Assembly: GCA_016712675.1 (NCBI GenBank)
Contig: JADJQR010000011.1
Span: 1-64,000, forward strand
Length of the DNA: 64,000 nt
Direction of reading: 5' to 3'
From: a bacterium
Lineage (GTDB): Bacteria > Krumholzibacteriota > Krumholzibacteriia > LZORAL124-64-63
This document shows, piece after piece, positions 56,645 to 64,000 of this stretch; position 1 is the first letter of the stretch, and the number at the start of each line of letters is the position of its first letter. A program made the position numbers and the translations under genes. The notes under the pieces were generated by a model. It saw only the letters and a program-made list of their open reading frames with translations. It did not search any database and was not told the DNA's origin.

Positions 56645-57900
56645 AGCGGCGCTCCTACCAGGCGTTCGATTTCGGCCAGACGGAGGTGTTGTTCCAGCAG
56701 GGCTTTCAACTGGTCGAAGCGCGCTCGCCGCATTTGCCGCTGCGCGTCGAGCAGGGTGGTGAAATCCACGCGACCGGTCTGGTAGCTGGCGAGCGCCGCC
56801 TGAAACGTCAGCTCCGCCTGCGGCAGCAGGCTGGTGCGGATCAGCGTTTCCTGTTGCCGGGCGGCATCCAGCCCGGCCAGTTGTTCCTGCAAGTCGCCTT
56901 GCACCTGATTCGCCATGGCGTCCTGTCGGAGTTGCGCGGCGCTCGCCAGTTCGGCGGTTTCGCGCTCCTGAGCGCGACGACTGGTCTGTTGCAGCGGGAT
57001 GTTGACCGACAGCATGATTTCCCAATCCGCCAGCCGGTCGCCGACCTGGATCGGAGACACGCTCACGGTCAGATCGGGATAACGGTTGGCGCGAACCAGG
57101 CGTTGATTCTGTTGGGCAGCGGTAATGGCGGCGGCCTGAGCCAGCAACTCCGGGTTGGTGCCGAGCGCCCGATCCGCCGCATCCGCCAGCGCGGCCGGTT
57201 TAGGCAAGGGGGGTAGCGCGTTCGGTTCGGCCAGCGGCGCGTTCGCCGGTCGACCCAGCAACGCGTTGAGCTTGGCGCTGGCTTGCCGCTGCTCGGTCGC
57301 CGCCGCGACCAGATCGGCTTTGAGCGTGGTCTGTTCGATTTGCGCCTTGAGGGCGTCCTGTTGGGGCGTGAGGCCGTTGGCGTGGCGGATTTGCGCGACC
57401 CGCTCGACTTCACGTAAAAACATCAATTCTTCCTTGAGCAGCATCTCGTTTTGGTATGCCTGATAACGCTGGACGAATGCAGTGGTCAGCTTGGCCTGCA
57501 GCGCGGCGGACAAGGTCGACCGCTGCCAACGCGCTTTCTCCGCCTCCGCTTCGGCGACCCGCTGCTTGGACTTCCGTTTCCCGCCCAGCGGAAAGGTCTG
57601 CGCCACGGTGTATTTCATGGAGCCGACTTGCGATGGAGCCAAGCTAAAGCTGTCGTTGGGAATGTCTCGCCATTCGACGCTGAACATCGGATCGGGCAGC
57701 GCGCCCGCCGGTTGAATCCGCGCGTCGGCAGCCTCGGCCTCGTGTTGCATCGCGGCGAGTTCGGGGTTGTGTTGCTCCGCCCAGACCAGCAATTCGGGCA
57801 GAGTCGCGCCGGGTGAATCCGCCGCCGGTTTCGCCGCATGGCCACCCAGTGGCAGAACCAGGAGCGCCAGTGCGCACCCGGCTTTCCGCAGACTGTGCAT
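56641..57900 (-). CDS. cusC: CusC/TolC-type outer membrane channel
   Basis: The 419-residue outer membrane factor has a signal peptide (ALALLVLPLGGHA), no lipobox Cys, and two OEP repeats: LLVWAEQHNPELAAMQHEAE with LPDPMFSVEWRDIP, and LLAQAAAITAAQQNQRLVRA with YPDLTVSVSPIQVGD. Long helical segments rich in Gln/Ala are typical of the periplasmic tunnel. It is the only channel gene in the metal region and may serve both RND pumps. GGGGGA lies upstream of ATG 57900. Confidence 0.9.
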   Translation of the reverse strand: MHSLRKAGCALALLVLPLGGHAAKPAADSPGATLPELLVWAEQHNPELAAMQHEAEAADARIQPAGALPDPMFSVEWRDIPNDSFSLAPSQVGSMKYTVAQTFPLGGKRKSKQRVAEAEAEKARWQRSTLSAALQAKLTTAFVQRYQAYQNEMLLKEELMFLREVERVAQIRHANGLTPQQDALKAQIEQTTLKADLVAAATEQRQASAKLNALLGRPANAPLAEPNALPPLPKPAALADAADRALGTNPELLAQAAAITAAQQNQRLVRANRYPDLTVSVSPIQVGDRLADWEIMLSVNIPLQQTSRRAQERETAELASAAQLRQDAMANQVQGDLQEQLAGLDAARQQETLIRTSLLPQAELTFQAALASYQTGRVDFTTLLDAQRQMRRARFDQLKALLEQHLRLAEIERLVGAPL

Positions 57901-57961
57901 AAATATCCCCCTGGATTTTTTAGAATTCGCCCGATGCCACGGCGCGGCCGGCGCTCATCGC

Positions 57962-58483
57962 TTATCGATAGGACTGGAAAATCCGGGACGTCCCGTCTCG
58001 CGCCAACAGCAACACGTCGTAGGGGTCGCGGCGACGACCGTATTCGGGGCCATCCATGCCCGGCGATCCGATCGGCATGCCGGGGACGGCTAAACCGATG
58101 GCGTTTGGCCGCTCGTTCAGCAAGCGCAGAATCTCCCGGACAGGAACATGGCCCTCCAGCGCATAACCGTCCACCACGGCGGTATGGCAGGAGCCGTACT
58201 GGCTGGGTATGCCCAGGCGTTGGCGCGCAGCGGTGTTGCCCGTGTCATGTACGCGCGCCTCGAAGCCGTTTTTCTCCAGATGCGCGATCCAGTCTTTACA
58301 GCAACCGCACGTTGGATCTTTCCACACTTCGACCAGCAAACGGCCGGGCGCCGCCCACGTGCGGGGTAGGGCCAGCAGCAGCGCGCCTGCCAACAGTTGG
58401 CGACGCTTCAGATCGATGGTCGGGTTTGGCGTGGTCATTCTTCTTGCGTTTTCGGTGTTGGCGGTTTTTGTCTTGGAGTTCAT
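57962..58483 (-). CDS. DUF411 periplasmic metal-binding protein, Tat-type signal
   Basis: The DUF411 core is complete: VEVWKDPTCGCCKDWIAHLE (TCGCC motif), GSCHTAVVDGYALEGHVPVR and AIGLAVPGMPIGSPGMDGPE. These small proteins accompany copper resistance genes and are thought to bind copper through the Cys/His/Met residues. LKRRQLLAGALLLALP is a twin-arginine-like signal. ATG 58483 overlaps the upstream stop (ATGA); ATG 58438 is an alternative with a shorter leader. Confidence 0.85.
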   Translation of the reverse strand: MNSKTKTANTENARRMTTPNPTIDLKRRQLLAGALLLALPRTWAAPGRLLVEVWKDPTCGCCKDWIAHLEKNGFEARVHDTGNTAARQRLGIPSQYGSCHTAVVDGYALEGHVPVREILRLLNERPNAIGLAVPGMPIGSPGMDGPEYGRRRDPYDVLLLARDGTSRIFQSYR

Positions 58484-58920
58484 CGGGCTTCATCCGCGGT
58501 GGCGATAAACACCTCGTCCACCTCGTTGATATGAAAATAGTGGGGTTTGCTGGCGACCGGCAGATCGCACTCGTCCAAGCCGGATTTTTGCAGCATATAA
58601 GCGCGCATGGCCGGGTCATCGAGCGCGGCTTCGTCATTCTCCAGCCAGGCGCGAAGGATTGGATCGGGCGGCTGGAAAATATGAACTTCGTGGTGTCCGC
58701 GTTTCAGGACCGCGTAGACCGGGGGATCGTCGAATTCCATCAATTTGGTATAACCCATGCCTTCGTACCACCGTGCCGTTTGCCCGACGCTGGATAACAC
58801 CTTCCTGCCGTGGCCCTTGTAAGCCGGGCCACGGGCAAAACGATTGCCTTTTTCCATCGCGTAACGGCATGCGGCCTTCAGCGTGATGTCGATGCCGGTT
58901 TGTTGGGCGACGTCGTTCAT
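58480..58920 (-). CDS. Conserved-looking protein of unknown function in the copper operon
   Basis: ATG 58920 has AAGG eight bases upstream. The 146-residue product has no signal peptide or membrane helix. It is acidic and aromatic-rich (WYEGMGYTKLMEFDDPPVYA, RGHHEVHIFQPPDPILRAWL, HYFHINEVDEVFIATADEAR). I do not recognise a family. It is translationally coupled to the DUF411 gene, so expression with copper resistance is likely. Confidence 0.6.
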   Translation of the reverse strand: MNDVAQQTGIDITLKAACRYAMEKGNRFARGPAYKGHGRKVLSSVGQTARWYEGMGYTKLMEFDDPPVYAVLKRGHHEVHIFQPPDPILRAWLENDEAALDDPAMRAYMLQKSGLDECDLPVASKPHYFHINEVDEVFIATADEAR

Positions 58921-58979
58921 CTGGAAGCCTTCTTTAATCAAAGAGGTTTCAAGCGAATTCCGGCTAACGATCAGGGCCA

Positions 58980-59018
58980 GGCGGTCCCGGCGGATTCGGA
59001 AATCCGACCGGGATCGCC
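58980..59018 (-). terminator. Strong intercistronic hairpin
   Basis: A long, nearly perfect stem (GGCGGTCCCGGCGGATT with AATCCGACCGGGATCGCC on the plus strand) with a 4-base loop begins right after the stop of the small secreted protein gene at 59020. There is no U-tract on the minus strand, so it may attenuate or stabilise the message rather than end it. Confidence 0.5.
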
Positions 59019-59019
59019 T

Positions 59020-59364
59020 TTAGCACGATAATTCAGCATGCTCGAGCTTGTTATGTTGGTTAAACCCCGGCCGGGCACAGGTTTTACCCGCTGCCTGTTC
59101 CGCGTTGGTGGGGGGTTGGCTGGTAGCGCTCATCTCGGAGCGATCCTTGGTTTTGCGGGTGAGCCACTCGGCGCCATATTGCGATCCCTTGTTCCAGCCG
59201 GGACGGGAAGCAGGCATTTCCGCTTGGCTCGCAGGCGCAGCCTGTACCCTTTCGACTTGATTTGGAAAGAGCTGGGCCGGAGTATGGCCGCCGCCGTCGG
59301 CATAGGCCGCGCCCGCCGATGCGCTCGCTATCACAACTGCGGCGATCATTTTCAGCGTTTTCAT
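59020..59364 (-). CDS. Small exported protein of unknown function
   Basis: The 114-residue product has a clear signal peptide (MKTLKMIAAVVIASASAGAA) cut before YADGGGHTPAQ. The mature part is polar, with KTCARPGFNQHNKLEHAELSC at the end carrying two Cys and two His. GAGGA precedes the ATG. The family is not recognised. It is one of three small exported proteins lined up between the sigma-54 promoter and the cus genes, suggesting a periplasmic metal-response role. Confidence 0.55.
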   Translation of the reverse strand: MKTLKMIAAVVIASASAGAAYADGGGHTPAQLFPNQVERVQAAPASQAEMPASRPGWNKGSQYGAEWLTRKTKDRSEMSATSQPPTNAEQAAGKTCARPGFNQHNKLEHAELSC

Positions 59365-59520
59365 AGGGTCCTCTCTATACTTGATTGAGTCGCTTTACTC
59401 GAAAGCGGTCGATTGAAATCGGCCAATGCCGAAGTAGAGTTTGTGGTTTCTGGACAGCACTTCACTGGATTTGTTGAATCTCCTGGAGCGCCATCCATCG
59501 TCAATGTTTATCCAACTTCC

Positions 59521-59889
59521 TCAGCAGGCATGGGTGACGTTGCGATTATTGAAACCGAGCTTGGGCTGTAAATCGCAATGCCTGTCATGACGCTGTTCAG
59601 TACGGGCGGCTGGCCGGCTGGCGGAACGGCTGCCGGCTGCTTCGGATATCCCATCGCCGCCTCGGTCGTTGAAACCGCTTGGAGTGGCTGTTCCGGCCGT
59701 GGCGTTGGAGTGGGCACGGTTGGCGCGGGCGCGAAACGCCGCCAGGGATTCCGGGCCTTCGTCGTAGTTTCGGTAGTTGACGTACCCATAATCCGCCGCC
59801 ACCGCGGCGCTTGGGGCCAAGCCGGAAGCCAGGATCGACAGGGCGGTCGTGGCCAGGGCGAAGGTGGTGAGCGCGATAACGGATTTCAT
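59521..59889 (-). CDS. Small exported protein of unknown function
   Basis: ATG 59889 has GAGGAG nine bases upstream. The signal peptide (VIALTTFALATTALSILASG, cut near residue 31) precedes DYGYVNYRNYDEGPESLAAF. The C-terminal half is Arg/Ser/Ala-rich in this frame. The alternative frame to 59508 (APAPTVPTPTPRPEQPLQAV, GYPKQPAAVPPAGQPPVLNS) also looks protein-like, so a frameshift around 59760 is possible. No family is recognised. Confidence 0.45.
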   Translation of the reverse strand: MKSVIALTTFALATTALSILASGLAPSAAVAADYGYVNYRNYDEGPESLAAFRARANRAHSNATAGTATPSGFNDRGGDGISEAAGSRSASRPAARTEQRHDRHCDLQPKLGFNNRNVTHAC

Positions 59890-59953
59890 GGACGGTGCTC
59901 CTCGGCAGTCGGTGGGAAGCCGCGTTGCAAGCGGCATTCGAGAGTGCTGGACT

Positions 59954-60256
59954 TTATTTCGAGTTCCACCCCCATTCCCGCGGCGAGGGGGAAGAGGATG
60001 CGTCGACTGGATGTTCGTGGTCATGAGGGATGACATCCTTCGACCAATCCCGGCCACTCCGATCCTGGCCGCCATCGGCATGATGACCGGCCTCGGCAGC
60101 CACGGGTGCGCGCGGGTTTTCACTGGCGGTGACATGGCGTGGAAAATCGGTGCTTTTCTCTTTATACCGTCCTCCTTGCAAGAGGTCGTCAGCCACCGCC
60201 GGACTGAGCAAACCGATGGTCAAGCCTAAAAAAACCGCTTTGCTGAAGCTTTTCAT
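59954..60256 (-). CDS. Small exported His-rich protein, first gene after a sigma-54 promoter
   Basis: ATG 60256 (GGAG eight bases upstream) starts a signal peptide (AVFLGLTIGLLSPAVA) followed by a mature part with AEAGHHADGGQDR and VIPHDHEHPVD. The His-rich segments suggest metal binding, much as in the ZraP-like targets of the ZraSR system. The 100-residue product matches no family I know. Its promoter and the neighbouring two-component system support regulation by metal stress. Confidence 0.55.
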   Translation of the reverse strand: MKSFSKAVFLGLTIGLLSPAVADDLLQGGRYKEKSTDFPRHVTASENPRAPVAAEAGHHADGGQDRSGRDWSKDVIPHDHEHPVDASSSPSPREWGWNSK

Positions 60257-60311
60257 GGTCAATTCTCCCGCAGTCATGATGAAGTGCATTTGCTTGCGTC
60301 ATTCTCAATAT

Positions 60312-60328
60312 CGCAGGAGACGTGCCAA
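60312..60328 (-). promoter_or_regulatory. Sigma-54 (RpoN) promoter
   Basis: The minus strand reads TTGGCACGTCTCCTGCGA, with GG and GC elements exactly ten bases apart and TGGCAC matching the -24 consensus. The -12 side is CTGC instead of TTGC. It would start transcription near 60302, 45 bases before the ATG at 60256. Confidence 0.7.
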
Positions 60329-60412
60329 CTTAATTTTTATTATAAGTATTTATTTTCAATAACTTTATTTTTAAAAAATCTTCCAGGCGCCGCGATCGGT
60401 TAAATGATTCGT

Positions 60413-60437
60413 TTTAACGTTTCATCGAAACGTTAAA
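60413..60437. promoter_or_regulatory. Palindrome, probable enhancer site for the NtrC-type regulator
   Basis: TTTAACGTTT and its complement AAACGTTAAA flank CATCG. It lies about 110-135 bases upstream of the predicted sigma-54 start, the usual distance for an activator site. It is also just 3' of the kinase gene stop (60471), so a terminator role is the alternative, though no T-tract follows. Confidence 0.55.
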
Positions 60438-60470
60438 CGATGGCCGAGCCTCGCCGTCCGGCGGCCAGGC

Positions 60471-61835
60471 TCAGGGCGTGGACAGGGGCAAGGTCAGGCG
60501 AAAGCGGGTGCCGTGGGGTCCGGTCTCGACCAAGGACAGATCGCCGCCGTGGGCGCGGGCGATATCGCGGCCGGTGGCGAGGCCGAGGCCGTTCCCGCCG
60601 GCCTTGGCCGAGCCGATGAAGGGTTCGAACAGGCGGGCGCGAGCCGCTTCCGGCAAACCGGGACCATCGTCGGTGATCTCGATGGTCCAGCCGACAGCGG
60701 TGGAGCGCGCCACGAGGTGGGCCTGCCGGGCGCCGGCCTCGTGACTGTTCGCCAGGAGGTTGCCCAGCACCCGCGCCAACCGTTCGGGGTCGCCACTGAC
60801 CGTCGCGTCGGGCGGCACGTCGGCGGTTGCTTGAAACGCCGGCGGTCGTGCGGCGGCGGCGACGGCTTGCGCGCACAATGCGGCCAAGTCGATGCGCTCG
60901 CGCCGCCCGACCGGCGTCTCGCCGCGCGCCAGATCCAGCGTGCTGGCGCACAGATGCACCGCCCGCCGCACCGATTGCGCCAGCAATTCGGCCAGTTGCC
61001 GGCTACGCGGATCGGCGGCGTCGGCCAGCCGCGCCGAGGTGAACGATACGGTGGCCAGGATGCTTTTCAGATCGTGGTGGATGCGCGCCACCGCCCCGCC
61101 GATGGCCGCCAATCGCGCTTCGCGTTTCAACGCGGTTTGCACCTCGACTTCCATCGTGGCCAGCGAACGTTGCAACGCGCCGATTTCGTCGGCGCGGGAG
61201 GTCGGTCGCGGCGGTGGCGTGTGATAAGGATCTGCCTGGAAGGCCGCCAGTTGCGCGGTCAGACGACCGACCGGGCGCAACAGCAGGCGAATCAGCCCCA
61301 GTTGCACCAGACCGGCGGTGAACAGCGAAATCGCCAGCGACAGCCACAACGCTTCGCTTGCATGATGGCGTACCGCCCGCCGCAGCGCCGCCGCATCGAG
61401 CGTGACGGCGATCCACACACCCTGTATACCCGATTCGCCGGCTGGGGCGCCGCTGACCCTCAGCAAGCCCTGACCGTCGTCGAATAGCGCCTGCAAGGTG
61501 CGGAGCAGGCGCTGCCCCAGCGGTTCCCGGTCCAGCCGGATATCGCGTTCGACCGGGGCGAGCGTGCCGAGCCGCAATTCGGCGTCGTCGGACCGAACCT
61601 CGATGCCGACGAGGTGCGCCCGTTCGAGCAGTGTCGTGGTTTGGGCGGCGGTCAAGGTCCCGCCCGCGCGGAGGGCGAGGGTCGCCATGTAGGCATCGAT
61701 CAACCGGTGTTCGAGATATTCGGTGCGAAAAGCGACCAGGCCGGGTAAATGCACCAGCGCGCCGCAGGTCGTGACCAGGGCGGCAACCAACAGGAAAACC
61801 CGCAGGGACAGACGCGACAGTGGCGGCATGGTCAA
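60471..61835 (-). CDS. Membrane sensor histidine kinase (ZraS/HydH-like)
   Basis: The 454-residue protein has a first membrane helix (VFLLVAALVTTCGALVHLPG), a periplasmic sensor of about 130 residues, a second helix (LWLSLAISLFTAGLVQLGLI), HAMP, and an H-box with the phospho-accepting His in GGAVARIHHDLKSILATVSF. The ATPase domain follows, with N-box LGNLLANSHEAGA, G1 ITDDGPGLPE and G2 GGNGLGLATGRDIARAHGG. The gene overlaps the regulator gene (ATGA). Because its partner is sigma-54 dependent and the targets look like periplasmic metal proteins, a metal-sensing role is inferred. Confidence 0.88.
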   Translation of the reverse strand: MTMPPLSRLSLRVFLLVAALVTTCGALVHLPGLVAFRTEYLEHRLIDAYMATLALRAGGTLTAAQTTTLLERAHLVGIEVRSDDAELRLGTLAPVERDIRLDREPLGQRLLRTLQALFDDGQGLLRVSGAPAGESGIQGVWIAVTLDAAALRRAVRHHASEALWLSLAISLFTAGLVQLGLIRLLLRPVGRLTAQLAAFQADPYHTPPPRPTSRADEIGALQRSLATMEVEVQTALKREARLAAIGGAVARIHHDLKSILATVSFTSARLADAADPRSRQLAELLAQSVRRAVHLCASTLDLARGETPVGRRERIDLAALCAQAVAAAARPPAFQATADVPPDATVSGDPERLARVLGNLLANSHEAGARQAHLVARSTAVGWTIEITDDGPGLPEAARARLFEPFIGSAKAGGNGLGLATGRDIARAHGGDLSLVETGPHGTRFRLTLPLSTP

Positions 61836-63202
61836 TCCTCGGCGCGGGTGCGCGGGCGAAGACCGTAGCGGTCGAGCTTGCGCTCCAGCGCGGGCCGCGA
61901 GATGCCGAGAATGGCGCAGGCGCGACCTTTATGGCCGCCGGTTTCGCGCAGGGCGTTGGCGATCTGAATCGCCTCCAGTTCGTCGAGTGAGTACAGTCGG
62001 CCGCCGGCATCGCGGAAAGCATCCGTCGCGGTCGCGCCGTCCGGTGGCGCGGCGATCAAACCGTCCAGCATGTCGGCCGTCAGCCGCGGGCCACGAACGT
62101 GCACCAGCGCGCGGGTGAGCGCGTTGTCCAGTTCGCGCACGTTGCCCGGCCAATCGCGCGCCCGCAACCACGCCTCGGCATCCGGCGCCAACGTCACCGC
62201 CGAGCGGTCCAGCCGCCGGCAGGCGCGGGCCAGCAGATGGCGGGCCAGCGGCAGGATGTCCTCGCGTCGCTCGCGCAGCGGCGGGACATGCAGCGTGACC
62301 ACCGCCAGCCGGTACAGCAGATCCTCGCGAAACCGTCCGGCGGTCACTTCGGCGGGCAAATCGCGGTTGGTCGCGGCGACGATCCGGGCGCGTGTCTCCA
62401 GCGTCCGCGTACCGCCCACCCGCTCGAACGCGCCTTCCTGCAAGACCCGCAGCAGTTTGGCCTGCACGGTCGGCGGCAGCTCGCCCACTTCGTCGAGAAA
62501 CAGCGTTCCCTCGGCGGCCTGCTCGAACTTGCCGGGCTTGGCGGCGTGAGCGCCGGTAAAGGCGCCGCGCTCGTGGCCGAACAGTTCCGATTCGAGCAGG
62601 GTTTCGACCAGTGCGGCGCAATTGACGGCGACGAACGGTCCCCGCCGACCGCTGTAGGCATGCACCAGTCGCGCGATCACTTCCTTGCCCGTACCGCTTT
62701 CACCGGTGATCAGCACCCGGGTATCGCTGGGCGCGACCCGGGCCAGGGTCTTGCCGATTTCCAGCAGCGCCCGACTCTCGCCCACCAGGGTCCGCGGCGG
62801 CGCATCGTCGGGTTCAGCGAACCCGGCGGTGCTCGCCTGGCGGGCGGCCAGGGCGCGGTCCACCAACCGCTCCAGTTCAGCGGGTTCGAACGGCTTGGGC
62901 AGCCAGTCGAAGGCGCCGGCGGCGATGGCCTGCATGGCGCGTTCGACATCGCGTCCGCCGGTCATGAGGATCACCGGCAGGCGCGGATCGCGTTCGAGCA
63001 ACCGGCCGAGCAACTCGACGCCGTCGCCGTCCGGTAGTTGCACGTCCAGCAGGACCACCTCGAAGGCCGCCCCAGCGGTCGCGGCCAGGGCGGCGGCGCA
63101 ATCGTATACGCCCGTGGCTTGCCAGCCACGGTCCTCGAAATGCGCGCACAGCGCGAGGTTGAGCGCGGCATCGTCATCGACCACCAGCAGGCGCGGGGAC
63201 AT
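61832..63202 (-). CDS. NtrC/ZraR-type sigma-54 response regulator
   Basis: The 456-residue protein has a receiver (LLVVDDDAALN; phospho-Asp in VVLLDVQLPDGDG; Lys in WLPKPFEP), a complete AAA+ sigma-54 domain with Walker A VLITGESGTGKEVIARLVHA, the GAFTGA loop in HERGAFTGAHAAKPGKFEQA and Walker B GTLFLDEVGELPP, and a C-terminal Fis-type HTH (GRACAILGISRPALERKLDR). With the GAFTGA loop intact it can activate sigma-54 promoters such as that at 60312. Its start overlaps the MerR-type gene stop (TAATG). Confidence 0.93.
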   Translation of the reverse strand: MSPRLLVVDDDAALNLALCAHFEDRGWQATGVYDCAAALAATAGAAFEVVLLDVQLPDGDGVELLGRLLERDPRLPVILMTGGRDVERAMQAIAAGAFDWLPKPFEPAELERLVDRALAARQASTAGFAEPDDAPPRTLVGESRALLEIGKTLARVAPSDTRVLITGESGTGKEVIARLVHAYSGRRGPFVAVNCAALVETLLESELFGHERGAFTGAHAAKPGKFEQAAEGTLFLDEVGELPPTVQAKLLRVLQEGAFERVGGTRTLETRARIVAATNRDLPAEVTAGRFREDLLYRLAVVTLHVPPLRERREDILPLARHLLARACRRLDRSAVTLAPDAEAWLRARDWPGNVRELDNALTRALVHVRGPRLTADMLDGLIAAPPDGATATDAFRDAGGRLYSLDELEAIQIANALRETGGHKGRACAILGISRPALERKLDRYGLRPRTRAED

Positions 63203-63633
63203 TAGCCCTCCTCCAGCGGTTCGACGCCGACATCGCCGCCGAAGGCGTCGAGGATCGGACAGGGTTCGGCGGGCCGGCCGTGGACGCAGTGCGCGATCCG
63301 TTCGACCAGGACGCGGCGCATGGCCCGCAGATCGGCGATGCGGGCCTCCAAATCGGCCACCTTGCTTTCGGCCAGGGCGCGCGCCCGATCCCGGTCGCGG
63401 AGGGCGTCCAGGGCGAGCAACTGGGCGATTTCCTCCAGCGTGAAGCCCAGGCGTTGCGCCCGGCGGATAAAGCGCAACCGGTCACGGTCAACGTCGGTAT
63501 AGCGGCGAATCGTCCCGTAATGACGTTCCGGCGTCGCCAGCAAGCCGCGTCGCTGATAGTAGCGCACGGTCTCGACATGGACATCAGCGGCTTTCGCCAG
63601 CTCGCCGACCGTCAGTGAAAGCGATTTTTGCAT
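63202..63633 (-). CDS. MerR-family metal-responsive regulator
   Basis: Start ATG 63633. At 143 residues it has the usual length. N-terminal winged HTH: LTVGELAKAADVHVETVRYY, QRRGLL, YGTIRRYTDVDRDRLRFIRR. The C-terminal metal site has two Cys eight residues apart (HCVHGRPAEPCPILDAF), as in MerR/ZntR/PbrR rather than the seven of CueR. The MerR helix Cys (Cys82 equivalent) is not evident, so mercury sensing of the classic type is doubtful. It leads the operon with the two-component genes and is divergent from a metal ATPase gene. Confidence 0.88.
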   Translation of the reverse strand: MQKSLSLTVGELAKAADVHVETVRYYQRRGLLATPERHYGTIRRYTDVDRDRLRFIRRAQRLGFTLEEIAQLLALDALRDRDRARALAESKVADLEARIADLRAMRRVLVERIAHCVHGRPAEPCPILDAFGGDVGVEPLEEG

Positions 63634-63635
63634 GC

Positions 63636-63666
63636 TTGACTCCGTACTCGGGTACGGAAGTAAAGA
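63636..63666 (+). promoter_or_regulatory. MerR-type operator-promoter with 19-bp spacer
   Basis: TTGACT (63636-63641) and TAAAGA (63661-63666) are separated by 19 bases that contain the dyad CCGTAC-TCGG-GTACGG (63642-63657). The sequence is very close to the mer operon promoter of mercury transposons (TTGACTCCGTACATGAGTAC and so on). MerR-family activators twist such overlong promoters to start transcription of the plus-strand gene at 63704. Confidence 0.85.
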
Positions 63667-63703
63667 TAGGGCATCCAACCTGCATTGACGAGGAGGACAC
63701 CCG

Positions 63704-64000
63704 ATGAACACCCGCGCGCATTCCTGCGAACACGGCCATCACGCCGCCCATGCCCACCATCACTCTCCCGTTCGTCCCGCACAGTCGACGGTCGAGGCGC
63801 CGATCCCTTTGCCAGGGACGATCCACACCTGCCCCATGCACCCGGAGATTCGCCAGGAAGGGCCGGGCGGTTGCCCCAAGTGCGGCATGGCCTTGGAGCC
63901 GGAGGGCATCCCCGCGCCGGCGACCAAAATCGAGTACACCTGCCCCATGCATCCGGAGATCGTGCGGGACGAGCCGGGGAACTGCCCGATCTGCGGCATG
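63704..64000 (+). CDS. copA: Copper-type P1B ATPase, N-terminal part (runs off the window)
   Basis: ATG 63704 has GAGGAGG seven to eight bases upstream; the frame is open to the window end (99 codons). It begins with a His-rich leader ([15 protein letters not shown]) and then two copies of the heavy-metal-binding domain: [20 protein letters not shown] with MALEPEG, and [20 protein letters not shown] with M. This tandem arrangement is typical of copper/silver-translocating CopA-like ATPases of metal-resistance islands. The catalytic domains are outside the window, so other soft-metal specificity remains possible. Confidence 0.75.
   Translation, partial: MNTRAHSCEHGHHAAHAHHHSPVRPAQSTVEAPIPLPGTIHTCPMHPEIRQEGPGGCPKCGMALEPEGIPAPATKIEYTCPMHPEIVRDEPGNCPICGM

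Noticed and set aside
60413-60437. Rho-independent terminator of the kinase operon
   Set aside because: A stem is possible but no T-tract follows on the minus strand. Position relative to the sigma-54 promoter fits an activator site better; kept as an alternative in the feature entry.

Overview
The window comes from a GC-rich proteobacterium, most likely a gammaproteobacterium with a polyhydroxyalkanoate lifestyle. This is an inference from the PHB depolymerase-like esterase, sigma-54 signalling, CusCBA-type metal efflux and Tn402/Tn3-type transposons. It reads as an accessory island in which mobile elements, defence genes and metal resistance are stacked. No rRNA or tRNA gene was recognised.

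Left part (1-13 kb). Genes here are decayed and insertion sequences are layered: a broken unknown gene, an IS66 scrap, and a roughly 4.2 kb secreted-protein gene (delta-60 repeats, InlB-like repeats, a lipase-like hydrolase, PKD and HYR-like domains) that carries at least five frameshifts. That gene is preceded by a sequence resembling a c-di-GMP-I (GEMM) riboswitch plus a terminator-like hairpin. Next come two tandem IS5-family copies sharing a TAA, a truncated IS3 element, two IS701-type remnants and a Phd/VapC toxin-antitoxin pair.

Defence part (12-30 kb). A small lipoprotein lies near a perfect 25-bp palindrome, followed by a SIR2-domain protein and a PHB depolymerase. The CRISPR array has 18 repeats and 17 spacers. 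It is followed by an unusual adaptation module (cas2, cas1, a degenerate cas1-like gene and a second cas2) and a type III-A csm operon on the minus strand: cas6 remnant, CARF/NE0113, cas10, csm2, csm3, csm4, csm5, a HicB-like gene and a Csm6-like CARF-HEPN gene. Three parts look altered. Cas6 has lost its middle, the Csm6-like gene is frameshifted between its CARF and HEPN halves, and Cas10 has Gln in place of His in its HD motif while keeping GGDD.

Transposon part (30.5-44.8 kb). A Tn3-family transposon (38-bp perfect inverted repeats, tnpA and tnpR) was hit in its tnpA-tnpR intergenic (res) region by a complete Tn402/Tn5053-like element with a TCGGC target duplication. The inner element carries tniABQR and an efflux operon: TetR, membrane fusion protein, FtsX-type permease, ATPase, cytochrome c-like protein and outer membrane channel.

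Metal part (44.8-64 kb). A long minus-strand run encodes two HME-RND systems: a CusCBA-like pump, and a second pump with its own adaptor but no second outer membrane channel. It also encodes a DUF411 protein and several small secreted proteins. The run appears to be headed by a sigma-54 promoter (60312-60328) and a palindrome (60413-60437). Next to it is a merR, NtrC-type regulator and histidine kinase operon, divergent from a copper P-type ATPase across a mer-type operator with 19-bp spacing. The ATPase runs off the window end.
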